Translations under genes and position numbers: made by a program
The notes under the pieces: model-generated
Databases searched by the model: none
The model's input: the letters and a program-made list of their open reading frames with translations, nothing else
What the model was told of the DNA's origin: nothing
Part shown: in pieces, positions 1 through 7,850 of the stretch
Layout of the letters: each line of letters begins with the position of its first letter
Position numbering within the stretch: position 1 is the first letter of the stretch
From: Desulfoscipio sp. XC116
GTDB taxonomy: Bacteria > Bacillota > Desulfotomaculia > Desulfotomaculales > Desulfallaceae
NCBI RefSeq assembly: GCF_039851975.1
Contig: NZ_CP156660.1
Location: forward strand, 434,001 to 498,000
Reading direction: 5' to 3'
Length of the DNA: 64,000 nucleotides

Positions 1-207
1 GATTCCCAGGCTATTTTAGGGAAAACCGATGTTGGCGGATTCTTCCTTGATATAGGATGGAGCGGTCACGGCCTGCAGCTGGGGCCGGTAGTAGGTAAAA
101 TAATGGCGCAGGTAATTGCCGGTGAAACACCGGATATTGATATAACAGTAATGAGTTTGGATAGGTTTAGAACCGGAAAATTGATTCCGGAACCGGCTTG
201 TGTCTAA
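1..207 (+). CDS. C-terminal end of an FAD-dependent oxidoreductase (DAO family), partial
   Basis: The reading frame is open from the first base of the window and stops with TAA at 205-207, giving 68 residues of a protein that begins upstream. Seen: a G-W-S-G-H-G-L-Q-L-G-P run followed by a helix and then ITVMSLDRFRTGK. This matches the end of glycine/sarcosine oxidase-type flavoproteins, where the last FAD-binding strand carries a GHG(F/L)...P..G motif and the chain closes with an L..(D/F)RF..G stretch. Such enzymes oxidise amino acids or N-methyl amino acids. The substrate cannot be told from this fragment, but amino-acid catabolism genes follow directly downstream. Confidence 0.6.
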   Translation, partial: DSQAILGKTDVGGFFLDIGWSGHGLQLGPVVGKIMAQVIAGETPDIDITVMSLDRFRTGKLIPEPACV

Positions 208-386
208 AAGTATCCTTGTTTTATACCGATAACCATGGAAACTTTTGGCACAAGTAAGATTAATCCGGGTATTATGGCAGCCGTTATTCTTAACGATTAA
301 TATGTAGAGGGATTATACCCCGGATAATAAAAAATTAAATAATGCCTGTCTCTCCCGTGGTGGGGGGGTATAATTTGCTAATGTTA

Positions 387-424
387 TGCAAAGTGGTTGG
401 GTAAGGGGGCCTGACCACTTTGCA
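387..424 (+). promoter_or_regulatory. 11-bp perfect inverted repeat enclosing the gdh Shine-Dalgarno
   Basis: TGCAAAGTGGT at 387-397 is the exact reverse complement of ACCACTTTGCA at 414-424. The 16-base loop between them holds AAGGGGG (403-409), the likely ribosome binding site, and the right arm covers the TTG at 420. A TATAAT at 369-374 would start transcription just before the hairpin. An RNA hairpin here would present or mask the ribosome binding site. DNA binding by a dimeric regulator is the alternative. Confidence 0.5.
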
Positions 425-1703
425 AATTAATATGATGGGGGTCGCTGCTGAAATGAAAGAAACGGCATGGGAAATAGCGCTCATACAACTGGCCGAGGCT
501 GCCAAAATTGCCGGCTTAAGCCGGGAAACGACGGAAATGCTTAGCGAGCCGCAAAGGGTACTTATTGTTAATTTCCCTGTCAGATTGGAGAACGGGTCAA
601 CCAAGTTTTTTACCGGTTATCGGATACACCACAATCATGCTTTGGGGCAGATACAGGGCGGTACTCGTTTTAGCCCCGATGAGACATTGGAAGATGTTAA
701 GGCGCTGGCGCTGTGGATGACGGTAAAGAATTCCCTTAACGGCATTCCGGCGGGTGGCGGTAAAGGCGGTGTTCAATGCGACCCCGGCACACTTACACGC
801 CAAGAGTTGGAACGGGTATGCCGGGCTTACATCAGGGCTATTGCTCCCCTAATCGGCCCCGGCGTTGATTTTCCGGGTGCTGATATAGGTACCGGCCCGG
901 ATACGCAAAGTTGGATGCTTGACGAGTGGGAGCAAATTCATTCTTTGCGGCATGAGCCTTCGGCTATTAGCGGTAAATCTATTGCACTGGGCGGTTCACA
1001 GGGTAGATCCGCGGCCACGGGATTGGGCGTTGGCCTGGCCGTTCGGGAAACCTGCCGTCATACCGGCCGGGATATTAAAAAATTAAGTGTAGCTATTCAG
1101 GGATATGGCAAAGTAGGCTCTTGGTCCGCCCGTACGCTGGAGAGTTTCGAGGCTAAAATTGTGGCGGTAAGTGACGTTCATGGCGCGATTTACCGGGAAG
1201 AAGGATTTAGTGCGGCAGAACTGGATGCGTATATTAAACAAAATAATACACTGGCCGGCATACCCGGCTCAACTGTTATTAATAATGAAGAGCTTCTGAC
1301 CTGCCCGTGCGATGTGTTGGTTCCCGCCGCCGTTCAAGGAGTTATTACAGATAATATTGCAATGGATGTAAAGGCCCAAATAATTGTTGAGGGAGCCAAC
1401 GGGCCGACTACTCCCAGCGCTGAAAAAATTCTTGAAAAACGCGGTGTGCTGGTAGTGCCGGATATACTTGCCAATGGCGGGGGCACGGTAATTGCCTACC
1501 TGGAACGGGTTCAAGGTATTTACGGATACTACTGGGTGGAAAGTGAAGTGCACCAAAAGTTTGATAACTTATTTACAGAAACCTTTAAAGTTGTTTATGA
1601 AACATCCCGGCAAAAAGGCATTAGCATGCGTATGGCGGCATGGGTAAGAGCCTTGCGCAGGGTAGAGGAAGCTATGATAGCCCGAGGCTGGACTCAAGCT
1701 TAA
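420..1703 (+). CDS. Glu/Leu/Phe/Val dehydrogenase family protein
   Basis: NAD(P)-dependent oxidative deamination of an amino acid to a 2-oxoacid in the cytoplasm. Counted from the TTG at 420 the protein has 427 residues. The N-terminal dimerisation/substrate domain has IQGGTRF near residue 79, Lys103 in the VKN segment and the GGGKGG signature at 112-117. The C-terminal Rossmann domain has GYGKVG near residue 229. Family length is usually 410-450. Possible starts are TTG 420 (AAGGGGG 10 bases upstream), ATG 432 and ATG 453; which is used is not certain. The ferredoxin-linked 2-oxoacid oxidoreductase genes lie 33 bp downstream, so the product is probably passed to that enzyme. Glutamate is the likeliest substrate, but leucine or valine cannot be excluded. 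Confidence 0.85.
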   Translation: MQINMMGVAAEMKETAWEIALIQLAEAAKIAGLSRETTEMLSEPQRVLIVNFPVRLENGSTKFFTGYRIHHNHALGQIQGGTRFSPDETLEDVKALALWMTVKNSLNGIPAGGGKGGVQCDPGTLTRQELERVCRAYIRAIAPLIGPGVDFPGADIGTGPDTQSWMLDEWEQIHSLRHEPSAISGKSIALGGSQGRSAATGLGVGLAVRETCRHTGRDIKKLSVAIQGYGKVGSWSARTLESFEAKIVAVSDVHGAIYREEGFSAAELDAYIKQNNTLAGIPGSTVINNEELLTCPCDVLVPAAVQGVITDNIAMDVKAQIIVEGANGPTTPSAEKILEKRGVLVVPDILANGGGTVIAYLERVQGIYGYYWVESEVHQKFDNLFTETFKVVYETSRQKGISMRMAAWVRALRRVEEAMIARGWTQA

Positions 1704-1736
1704 TACTTTCTCTTAATAAAGAAATGGGGGATAATC

Positions 1737-2864
1737 GTGCAAACAAAACTGTTACAGGGCAACCAGGCCATGGCGGAAGCGGCTATATACGCAGGCGCCA
1801 GATTTTACGCAGGGTACCCGATAACACCATCCTCCGAAATTGCGGAGGAAAGCGCCAGACTGCTTCCTAAAGTAGGCGGCGTCTATGTACAGATGGAGGA
1901 TGAGATAGGCAGCATCGGTGCCATTGTCGGCGCATCGCTGGCCGGCGCCAAATCCTATACTGCCACCAGCGGTCCCGGATTTTCGCTGATGCAGGAAAAC
2001 CTGGGCATGGCGGTAATGGGTGAGGTTCCTTGTGTTATAATCAACGTGCAGCGCTCGGGGCCGAGCACCGGTTTGGCTACCAAACCTTCCCAGTCCGATA
2101 TTATGCAGGCCAGATGGGGGCGGCACGGTGACCAAAGCATCATTGCACTGTCGCCGGCAACGGTGCAGGAATGTTTTACCGTAACGGTAAAAGCTTTTAA
2201 CTTTGCCGAAAAATATCGGGTACCGGTGATACTTAACGCCGATGAAATAGTTGCCCACATGCGGGAGAATTTTACCATGCCGGCCCCGGGCGAGATTGAA
2301 GTGTGGGACAGAAAATCACCCGCGGCAGCACCGGATCAATATAGACCTTTTGAGCCGGATGACGATGGTATTGCTCCGCTGGCGGCTTACGGCAGTGATT
2401 ATGTATACCATGTTACCAGTTCCATGCATGGTTATGAAGGTTACAGCAATAACAATCCGGCCACGGCTGCCTGGAAAATAGCACATTTACATCAGAAGCT
2501 GGAACGTTATCGCGATGAAATAGTGATGACCAAGTCTTTCGATACGGATGATGCCGATATTCTGCTGATAACCTGCGGTTCCACTACCAGGGCGGCTCGT
2601 GAGGCGGCACTTGCCTTGCGCAGGCAAGGTGTGAAGGCAGGTGTGCTGCAGCTAATTACGGTATGGCCTTTTGCTGATGAACAGGTCAAGTCGCTGGGCA
2701 GAAACGCCAAAACAGTTGTGGTGCCCGAGATGAACTATAGCGGTCAATTAGCCGGTGAAATTCAAAGGATACTGGGTCCCGACAAAGATATCAGGCGGGT
2801 TAATAAATATAACGGGCAGATAATTACTCCACAGGATATTCTGACGGCAATTAAACCTGACTAA
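1737..2864 (+). CDS. korA: 2-oxoacid:ferredoxin oxidoreductase subunit alpha (KorA/VorB type)
   Basis: Alpha subunit of a four-subunit, thiamine-pyrophosphate-dependent 2-oxoacid oxidoreductase, which decarboxylates a 2-oxoacid to its acyl-CoA and reduces ferredoxin. 375 residues, the usual length for separate alpha subunits. The GYPITPSSE motif at residues 26-34 is the pyrimidine-binding signature, and the second domain runs from about residue 255 to the end. It starts at GTG 1737 behind a GGGGG ribosome binding site. The beta, gamma and delta genes follow on the same strand. Whether 2-oxoglutarate (Kor) or branched-chain 2-oxoacids (Vor) is used cannot be decided from sequence alone; the symbol is a family-level call. 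Confidence 0.85.
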   Translation: MQTKLLQGNQAMAEAAIYAGARFYAGYPITPSSEIAEESARLLPKVGGVYVQMEDEIGSIGAIVGASLAGAKSYTATSGPGFSLMQENLGMAVMGEVPCVIINVQRSGPSTGLATKPSQSDIMQARWGRHGDQSIIALSPATVQECFTVTVKAFNFAEKYRVPVILNADEIVAHMRENFTMPAPGEIEVWDRKSPAAAPDQYRPFEPDDDGIAPLAAYGSDYVYHVTSSMHGYEGYSNNNPATAAWKIAHLHQKLERYRDEIVMTKSFDTDDADILLITCGSTTRAAREAALALRRQGVKAGVLQLITVWPFADEQVKSLGRNAKTVVVPEMNYSGQLAGEIQRILGPDKDIRRVNKYNGQIITPQDILTAIKPD

Positions 2865-2985
2865 CTTGGCGTAAGTCTCCCACTTCTATAAGCGGAAGTA
2901 CAATGCCGACTAAGTCATGCATTCCGCAGTTCTAAAATTAAGGGGAGTTGAATGCCCCCCTTAATCGAGGACTTGCTTTAATAGT
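2864..2985 (+). repeat. Structured repeat copy A (two hairpins), between korA and korB
   Basis: About 120 bp that align with 7632-7755. Hairpin 1 is formed by CCCACTT and AAGCGGA around 2878-2896. Hairpin 2 pairs ATTAAGGGG (2937-2945) with CCCCCTTAAT (2956-2965). Between them is the shared block GACTAAGTCATG, and the unit ends ACTTGCTTTAA. In the other copy the bases of hairpin 2 differ but pairing is kept, so the fold rather than the sequence is conserved. Possibly a non-autonomous element end or a small structured RNA. Confidence 0.55.
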
Positions 2986-3004
2986 AACTTAGGAGGGGTT
3001 ATTC

Positions 3005-3823
3005 GTGTCACATGCTACGGGCATAAAGTATTTAAAAAAGGATTGCTTGCCACTGATGTGGTGTTCAGGCTGCGGTCACGGCACGGTACTGGGTGCTATG
3101 CTGCGTGCTTTTGAGGAACTTGGCTATGAGAATAATAATACCGTGGTAGTAACCGGTATTGGTTGTTGGGGGAAGGCGGATGATTACCTCTTGACCAATG
3201 CCCTCCATGTAACCCATGGCCGCGCACTGGCCTTTGCCACGGGGGTTAAAGCATATAATCCCAAACTGAATGTTGTGGTTCTGATGGGTGACGGTGACGG
3301 CGTTACCATAGGAGGCAACCACTTTATCCATGCTGCGCGGAGAAATATTGACGTAACAGCTATAATTGTAAACAACCTGAATTATGGCATGACCGGCGGA
3401 CAATGTTCAGGTACTACACCCGCGGGCAGTTATACCAGCACGACTCTTTATGGCAACCCGGAACGGGAAATAGATGTCTGTGCACTGGCTGAAGCAGCCG
3501 GGGCCAATTACGTGGCCAGAGGTACGGTTTATCACGGTATGCAGTTAAAAAATCATATAAAAGAAGCTCTAAATAAAAAAGGCTTTTCCTTAGTTGAAGT
3601 GGTAGGTCCCTGCCCAACCCAATTCGGCAAAAAGAATCAAATGAAAAAGCCGGTGGATATGCTAAGGTGGCTTAAAGAAAAAGGTGTAAGCAAAGAGAAA
3701 TATAACAAATTGGACAACCCGCAAGGTGAAGGATATTTTGTGATCGGTAAACTGGTAGATAAAGACGCTCCCGATTTTAATACCCGGTATGACGAAATCA
3801 GAGCCAGAGCAATGGGTTTATAA
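3005..3823 (+). CDS. korB: 2-oxoacid:ferredoxin oxidoreductase subunit beta (KorB)
   Basis: Catalytic thiamine-pyrophosphate subunit. 272 residues, normal for KorB. CSGCGHG at 20-26 supplies cysteines near the cofactor and proximal cluster. GDGDGVTIGGNHF (from about residue 96) followed by NNLNYGMTGGQ is the metal/diphosphate site of TPP enzymes. It starts at GTG 3005 behind AGGAGGGG. The unusual 140-bp gap to korA holds a structured repeat (2864-2985), whereas the following genes are closely packed. Read with korA, korC and korD as one enzyme. Confidence 0.87.
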   Translation: MSHATGIKYLKKDCLPLMWCSGCGHGTVLGAMLRAFEELGYENNNTVVVTGIGCWGKADDYLLTNALHVTHGRALAFATGVKAYNPKLNVVVLMGDGDGVTIGGNHFIHAARRNIDVTAIIVNNLNYGMTGGQCSGTTPAGSYTSTTLYGNPEREIDVCALAEAAGANYVARGTVYHGMQLKNHIKEALNKKGFSLVEVVGPCPTQFGKKNQMKKPVDMLRWLKEKGVSKEKYNKLDNPQGEGYFVIGKLVDKDAPDFNTRYDEIRARAMGL

Positions 3824-3839
3824 GGGAAGGTGAAAAGCA

Positions 3840-4367
3840 TTGAAGGGTAAATTTGAAATCATCATGGCCGGTTCCGGTGGTCAGGGGCTGGTATCTTGCG
3901 GCATAGTACTGGCTGAGGCGGCTATTATAGAAGGACAAAACGCGGTGCAAACCCAATCGTACGGCATAGCCAGCCGGGGTGGCTTCTCTAAATCAGAAGT
4001 CATTATCAGTCAAGATGAAATTATTTTTCAGCAAGTACAAGAACCGGACGTGATACTCGCCCTCACTGAGCAGGCTATGGAAATGTATGCCGGTAAGCAA
4101 AACAATATACCGGTATTTTATGATTCCACTCTTTTGAAAGCCCGCGAGGGAGAGAACTTGTTTGGTTTTCCTTTTACCGAATTGGCCAACAAGCTGGGAC
4201 ATGTAGGTACGGCCAATACCATAGCGCTGGGTGCCATGGCCGCTAAAACCGGCATGGTCAAAGTGGAAAGCCTGGTTCAAGTGCTAAAGAATAGATTTTC
4301 CGGTAAAGTGGCCGACATGAATGTAAATGCACTTTCCAAGGGTGTTGAGCTGGTAAAAAACAGTTAA
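3840..4367 (+). CDS. korC: 2-oxoacid:ferredoxin oxidoreductase subunit gamma (KorC)
   Basis: Gamma subunit of the same oxidoreductase; in this family the gamma domain helps bind coenzyme A and holds the complex together. 175 residues. The glycine-rich AGSGGQGLV at residues 10-18, the IASRGGFSKSEV segment and the internal GTANTIALGA stretch are typical. The chosen start is TTG 3840, 8 bases after GGGAAGG and 16 bp after the korB stop, indicating one transcript. Confidence 0.87.
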   Translation: MKGKFEIIMAGSGGQGLVSCGIVLAEAAIIEGQNAVQTQSYGIASRGGFSKSEVIISQDEIIFQQVQEPDVILALTEQAMEMYAGKQNNIPVFYDSTLLKAREGENLFGFPFTELANKLGHVGTANTIALGAMAAKTGMVKVESLVQVLKNRFSGKVADMNVNALSKGVELVKNS

Positions 4368-4388
4368 TTGCTCAGCTAGGGGGATAAT

Positions 4389-4637
4389 ATGAAAAAGAAT
4401 GATAAATATATAGTGGAAGTTAACACCGCCGTATGTAAAGGGTGCGGTTATTGCAAAGAAGTTTGTGTACAGAAGGTATTTGAAACCTCGGAGAAATTTA
4501 ATACTCTGGGGTATCTACCCAATGTGGCGGCACATGTAGATAAGTGTATCGGTTGTCTCAGGTGCCTCTATGTATGCCCTGATTTTGCAATCATCATTAA
4601 CGAAATAGCAAATGAAGGTGAGCCGGCATGTCAATAA
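4389..4637 (+). CDS. korD: Ferredoxin-like subunit delta, 2x[4Fe-4S] (KorD)
   Basis: 82-residue electron-transfer subunit that carries electrons from the TPP centre to free ferredoxin. Two C-x2-C-x2-C-x3-C cluster motifs are visible: Cys16/19/22/26 and Cys53/56/59/63. Both are complete, the last followed by Pro. The gene ends 10 bp inside the next reading frame (4628-4637), so the aminotransferase is probably translated by coupling from the same mRNA. Confidence 0.85.
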   Translation: MKKNDKYIVEVNTAVCKGCGYCKEVCVQKVFETSEKFNTLGYLPNVAAHVDKCIGCLRCLYVCPDFAIIINEIANEGEPACQ

Positions 4638-5812
4638 GTATTAAAATGATGGATGAATTGTCCAAGCCTTCCTGGCTGCGAAAAATGTTTGAGGAGGGCG
4701 AACGGTTAAAGGCTATTCACGGGGAAGATAAAGTATATAACTTTACCATAGGTAATCCGGGTGTGGAGCCTCCCCCGGTTTTTCACGAGGAGCTTAAGAA
4801 AATTGCGCTGAATCCCGCTCCCGGCATGCACCGTTATATGACCAACGCGGGCTATCCTGAAACAAGACAGGCGATAGCCGATGTGCTGGAAGAAGCTTCA
4901 GGCCTGCCCGTGCGTCCCAAGCATATTGTGATGACCTGCGGTGCCGGGGGCGCGTTAAATATTTTGCTTAAAACAATAATAGATCCCGGTGATGAAGTTA
5001 TTGTATTGGTGCCTTATTTCCCCTTGTACAGGGCGTATATTGACAACTACGACGGAGTTATCAAAAAGGTCAACACCAAGCCGGATTTCCAGCCCGACCT
5101 GGCTTTGCTTGAGGCGGCCATTTCGCCCAGGACCAAGGCTATAATTATTAACTCGCCCAATAACCCGACCGGTGCCGTTTATCCGGCGTCTTGCCTTGAA
5201 CAATTGAACAAATTATTAAGGGACAAGGAAAAAGAATTTAACACCGGTATATATCTAATTTCGGATGAACCCTACGCCAAGCTGGTTTACGACGATGTAC
5301 AGGTGCCCAATGTTTTTAAGTTTATAGAGAATAGTTTTTTGGTAACCTCTCATAGTAAGGATCTGGCGCTGCCCGGTGAACGTATCGGCTATGTGGCCAT
5401 GCATCCCGGAATACAAGAAGCCGATTTGCTTTTTAAAGGGCTGAACTTTAGCATGCGGGCTTTGGGTTTTGTCAACGCCCCGGCCCTGATGCAAAGATTA
5501 ATAACCAATTTACAGCGTGAAGAGGCGGATATAGAAGGATACCTGGAAAAACGCAATATTCTATATAACCATCTTACCGAGTTGGGCTTTGAAGTGGTTA
5601 AACCGGACGGTACATTTTACCTTTTCCCGAAGTCTCCGCTGCCCGATGATGTGGAATTTATAAACAGGGCCGTAAAGTACAACATTTTAGTCGTCCCGGG
5701 GGTGGATTTTGATATGCCCGGTTACTTTAGATTGTCCTTTAGCGTGGACAGAGATACGGTGGTCAATTCACTGCCGGCTTTTACCAAGTTAGCCAGGGAG
5801 TTGCAGCTTTAA
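4628..5812 (+). CDS. PLP-dependent aminotransferase, class I/II
   Basis: Fold-type I aminotransferase of 394 residues, moving an amino group between an amino acid and a 2-oxoacid. Family signatures: NSPNNPTG, SDEPYAKLVYDD (the Asp that contacts the pyridine nitrogen) and SHSKDLALPGERIGY, in which Lys244 should form the internal aldimine. It overlaps korD by 10 bp. Together with the dehydrogenase at 420-1703 it can feed 2-oxoacids into the oxidoreductase, with glutamate as amino carrier. The exact amino-acid specificity is not readable from the sequence. Confidence 0.85.
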   Translation: MSISIKMMDELSKPSWLRKMFEEGERLKAIHGEDKVYNFTIGNPGVEPPPVFHEELKKIALNPAPGMHRYMTNAGYPETRQAIADVLEEASGLPVRPKHIVMTCGAGGALNILLKTIIDPGDEVIVLVPYFPLYRAYIDNYDGVIKKVNTKPDFQPDLALLEAAISPRTKAIIINSPNNPTGAVYPASCLEQLNKLLRDKEKEFNTGIYLISDEPYAKLVYDDVQVPNVFKFIENSFLVTSHSKDLALPGERIGYVAMHPGIQEADLLFKGLNFSMRALGFVNAPALMQRLITNLQREEADIEGYLEKRNILYNHLTELGFEVVKPDGTFYLFPKSPLPDDVEFINRAVKYNILVVPGVDFDMPGYFRLSFSVDRDTVVNSLPAFTKLARELQL

Positions 5813-5852
5813 ATAAAATTGTTTAAATAAAATTGAAATTAGCCGTTTATAC

Positions 5853-5893
5853 ACAGCCGGGTCTGCTAGGATTTAATTAGCAGGCCCGGCTGT
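5853..5893. terminator. Bidirectional terminator between the aminotransferase and the crotonase-like gene
   Basis: A near-perfect 16-bp stem starting ACAGCCGGG and closing CCCGGCTGT, loop of about 8 bases, followed by CTTTAT on the plus strand. It sits between two convergent genes and can serve both. Confidence 0.7.
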
Positions 5894-5901
5894 CTTTATG
5901 T

Positions 5902-6678
5902 TTATCTCAATTTCCACTGGGGTTTTCTTTTCTCTAAAAATGCATTTACACCTTCACCGGCGTCCTCGGTTGAACACAAAATGGCGAAATGGTTATTAAC
6001 TAATTCAAAAGCTTTATCGTATTCCAAATCGCACATTTTATAAAAGGACTTTTTACCCGATTGAACAGCCAGCGGGCTTTTGGCGGCAATCTTTTGGGCC
6101 AGTTTCATTGTTTCTTCGTCCAGTTTGTCCTTGGGAACAACCTTGTTGACCAGACCGATCCTTTCCGCTTCCGCAGCGTCTATAATGTCTCCGGTTAATA
6201 ACATTTCCAGTGCTTTTTTCTTGCCTACATGACGGGAAAGGGGTACAGCCGGCCCCATGCAAAACAAGCCTACATTCACTGCTGTAGTGCCAAAACGGGC
6301 CCCTTCGGCCGCCACAGCCAAGTCGGCGGACGCTACTATGCCGGTTCCATTGGCGATAGCCATATCTTGCACGGAGGCAATCACCGGCTTGCCCATCTTC
6401 GCAATGGTCAGGCTCATTCTTTCCATTAACGCAACCCAGTTAAACTGTTCCAGGGTATTTTTGCCGCTCATTTCATTAACGTCAATGCCTGCGCAAAATG
6501 CTTTTCCATTGCTTTTAATAATTACAACTCTGGTTTCCGCGTCTTGCTCCAGCTCATCCAGCGCTTCATTCAGTTCCCGGGCCAGATCGGTAGTAAAAGT
6601 ATTTAAACTGTCCGGGCGGTTTAATGTTATTACACCTATGTGTTCAATTTTTTCAACTAACACATTTTCATAAGCCAT
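5902..6678 (-). CDS. Crotonase-superfamily protein (ECHDC3-like) lacking the catalytic glutamates
   Basis: Annotation pipelines would call this an enoyl-CoA hydratase. The protein has the crotonase fold signatures: ITLNRPDSLN, the oxyanion-hole stretch AFCAGIDVNEM and a C-terminal GEGVNAFLEKRKP. At the two hydratase glutamate positions it has other residues, Gly in ANGTGIVASAD and Ala in FGTTAVNVGLF. The run VNVGLFC...P is like vertebrate ECHDC3, so hydration activity is doubtful. Reading could begin at 6696, but GGGGAGG lies inside that extension and correctly places the ATG at 6678, giving 258 residues. A FadR-type operator-like sequence (6738-6755) lies upstream, tying it to the fad regulon. 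Confidence 0.75.
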   Translation of the reverse strand: MAYENVLVEKIEHIGVITLNRPDSLNTFTTDLARELNEALDELEQDAETRVVIIKSNGKAFCAGIDVNEMSGKNTLEQFNWVALMERMSLTIAKMGKPVIASVQDMAIANGTGIVASADLAVAAEGARFGTTAVNVGLFCMGPAVPLSRHVGKKKALEMLLTGDIIDAAEAERIGLVNKVVPKDKLDEETMKLAQKIAAKSPLAVQSGKKSFYKMCDLEYDKAFELVNNHFAILCSTEDAGEGVNAFLEKRKPQWKLR

Positions 6679-6737
6679 TTTTAATTGCCTCCCCATAAAA
6701 TTAAATTAAGTGCGTGAAAAGTACACCTTTTCTATAT

Positions 6738-6755
6738 TTACTGTATGTTCAGATA
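6738..6755 (-). promoter_or_regulatory. Putative FadR-type operator upstream of the crotonase-like gene
   Basis: TTACTGTATGTTCAGATA matches 13 of 18 positions of the perfect palindrome found in front of fadN (13363-13380), including the central TGTTCAG half. It lies 60 bp upstream of the gene start. Inferred by comparison of the two sites only. Confidence 0.4.
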
Positions 6756-6936
6756 AATATCCTTCAACGAAAATAAAAAAAGTTAACGGTACAATATGAG
6801 TCGGAGGTCGACTCCGGCAGCGGGGAAGTGGTTTTCCGATGTAATGCACGGCTTGAAAAGACGTTCTAAAGATTAAGATCGGCGGATCCTAAGATCAACG
6901 AATCCCTCTAAGGTTTAAGGTTGTCTTAAATTACTC

Positions 6937-6969
6937 AAAAAAAAACCGGGAGATAAACTCCGGTTTTCA
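6937..6969 (-). terminator. Rho-independent terminator of fadR
   Basis: AAAACCGGGAG pairs with CTCCGGTTTT around a 5-base loop. On the minus strand the stem is followed by a run of nine T. It lies directly after the fadR stop. Confidence 0.8.
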
Positions 6970-6982
6970 TATGGCAAAGTTT

Positions 6983-7597
6983 CTATATGGCAAAAGGTTC
7001 AATTTTGCCGTCTTTGGCCAGGGCGCGGGCCAGCAGGTAATACACCGGCTCGATCTGGTTGGTGAGATTGTAATGATGGCTGGACATTACCCAGGAGGTA
7101 GCTACTTCATCCATGGTGCCGAAGATCATCTGCCGGGCGAGCTTACGGTTAATGTCCTGTCTGAATGCATTGCTTTCCACACCTGCGGAGATTATTTCTT
7201 CAATGATGTTAAAATAGAGCTTTAGAGGACCTGCAATGCCTTCGCGGATACTCGTTTCCGATTGGCGCAACTGGATTTGTAAAACCAGGGCCAGATTACG
7301 GTCGGATTCCAACCGGTTAAAATGAAGGTAGATAAGTCTGGCCAGCTTTGTGAACGGGTTCTTTAAATCCTTTAATTCATGCCGGGCGCCGGCGGTAAAA
7401 TCACCCATTTTAACCTTGAACAAAGAGATCAACAAGTCTTCTTTATTCTTAAAGTATAAGTAAATAGTACCGTCCGCCACCCCGGCTTCTTTGGCGATTT
7501 TGGACACCTGGGAGTTGTGGTAGCCATTTTCCGCAATAACCTTGACGGCTGCTTCTATGATGGCGTAATATTTTTCTCCGGTGCGTTTGGCGGCCAT
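6983..7597 (-). CDS. fadR: TetR-family regulator of fatty acid degradation (FadR/YsiA-like)
   Basis: 204-residue repressor. The N-terminal helix-turn-helix (about residues 25-48, SQVSKIAKEAGVADGTIYLY followed by FKNKEDLL) is nearly that of Bacillus FadR, which represses beta-oxidation genes and is released by long-chain acyl-CoA. The rest is the helical ligand-binding domain. GGAGGAGG places the ATG at 7597. It is located between the crotonase-like gene and fadE. A perfect TetR-type palindrome in front of fadN is the likely main target. A lone half-site TGACTGA at 7626-7632 just upstream may allow autoregulation, a weak inference. Confidence 0.8.
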   Translation of the reverse strand: MAAKRTGEKYYAIIEAAVKVIAENGYHNSQVSKIAKEAGVADGTIYLYFKNKEDLLISLFKVKMGDFTAGARHELKDLKNPFTKLARLIYLHFNRLESDRNLALVLQIQLRQSETSIREGIAGPLKLYFNIIEEIISAGVESNAFRQDINRKLARQMIFGTMDEVATSWVMSSHHYNLTNQIEPVYYLLARALAKDGKIEPFAI

Positions 7598-7631
7598 GCG
7601 CCACCTCCTCCCACTTTTTTTAAGCTGACTG

Positions 7632-7755
7632 ACTTGCGTAAATCTCCCGCTTCTGTAAGTGGGAATATAACGCCAACTAAGTCATGTATTTTGCGGCTCT
7701 AAAATTCATGGGGAGTTAAATCTTCTCCTGAATTTTAGGAACTTGCTTTAAAAGT
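7632..7755 (+). repeat. Structured repeat copy B (two hairpins), between fadR and fadE
   Basis: Second copy of the unit at 2864-2985. Hairpin 1 pairs CCCGCTT with AAGTGGG; hairpin 2 pairs AAAATTCA (7701-7708) with TGAATTTT (7729-7736) and extends inward through GGGGAG/CTTCTCC. The shared core GACTAAGTCATG in copy A reads AACTAAGTCATG here. Stem bases differ from copy A with pairing preserved. It carries no reading frame of its own. Confidence 0.55.
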
Positions 7756-7770
7756 TTAAAAGCGCCGACC

Positions 7771-7804
7771 GGGAATTCATAAAAGCAAGCTTTTAAGAAT
7801 TCCC
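7771..7804 (-). terminator. Long hairpin downstream of fadE
   Basis: GGGAATTC and GAATTCCC enclose a second stem AAAAGC/GCTTTT. There is no T-run on either strand, so this may be an mRNA 3' stabiliser or a weak terminator for the fadNAE transcript. Confidence 0.4.
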
Positions 7805-7850
7805 GATAAACAACCATGTGGTTATAGGTGGCGCTTGGAGGGGTTACTGG

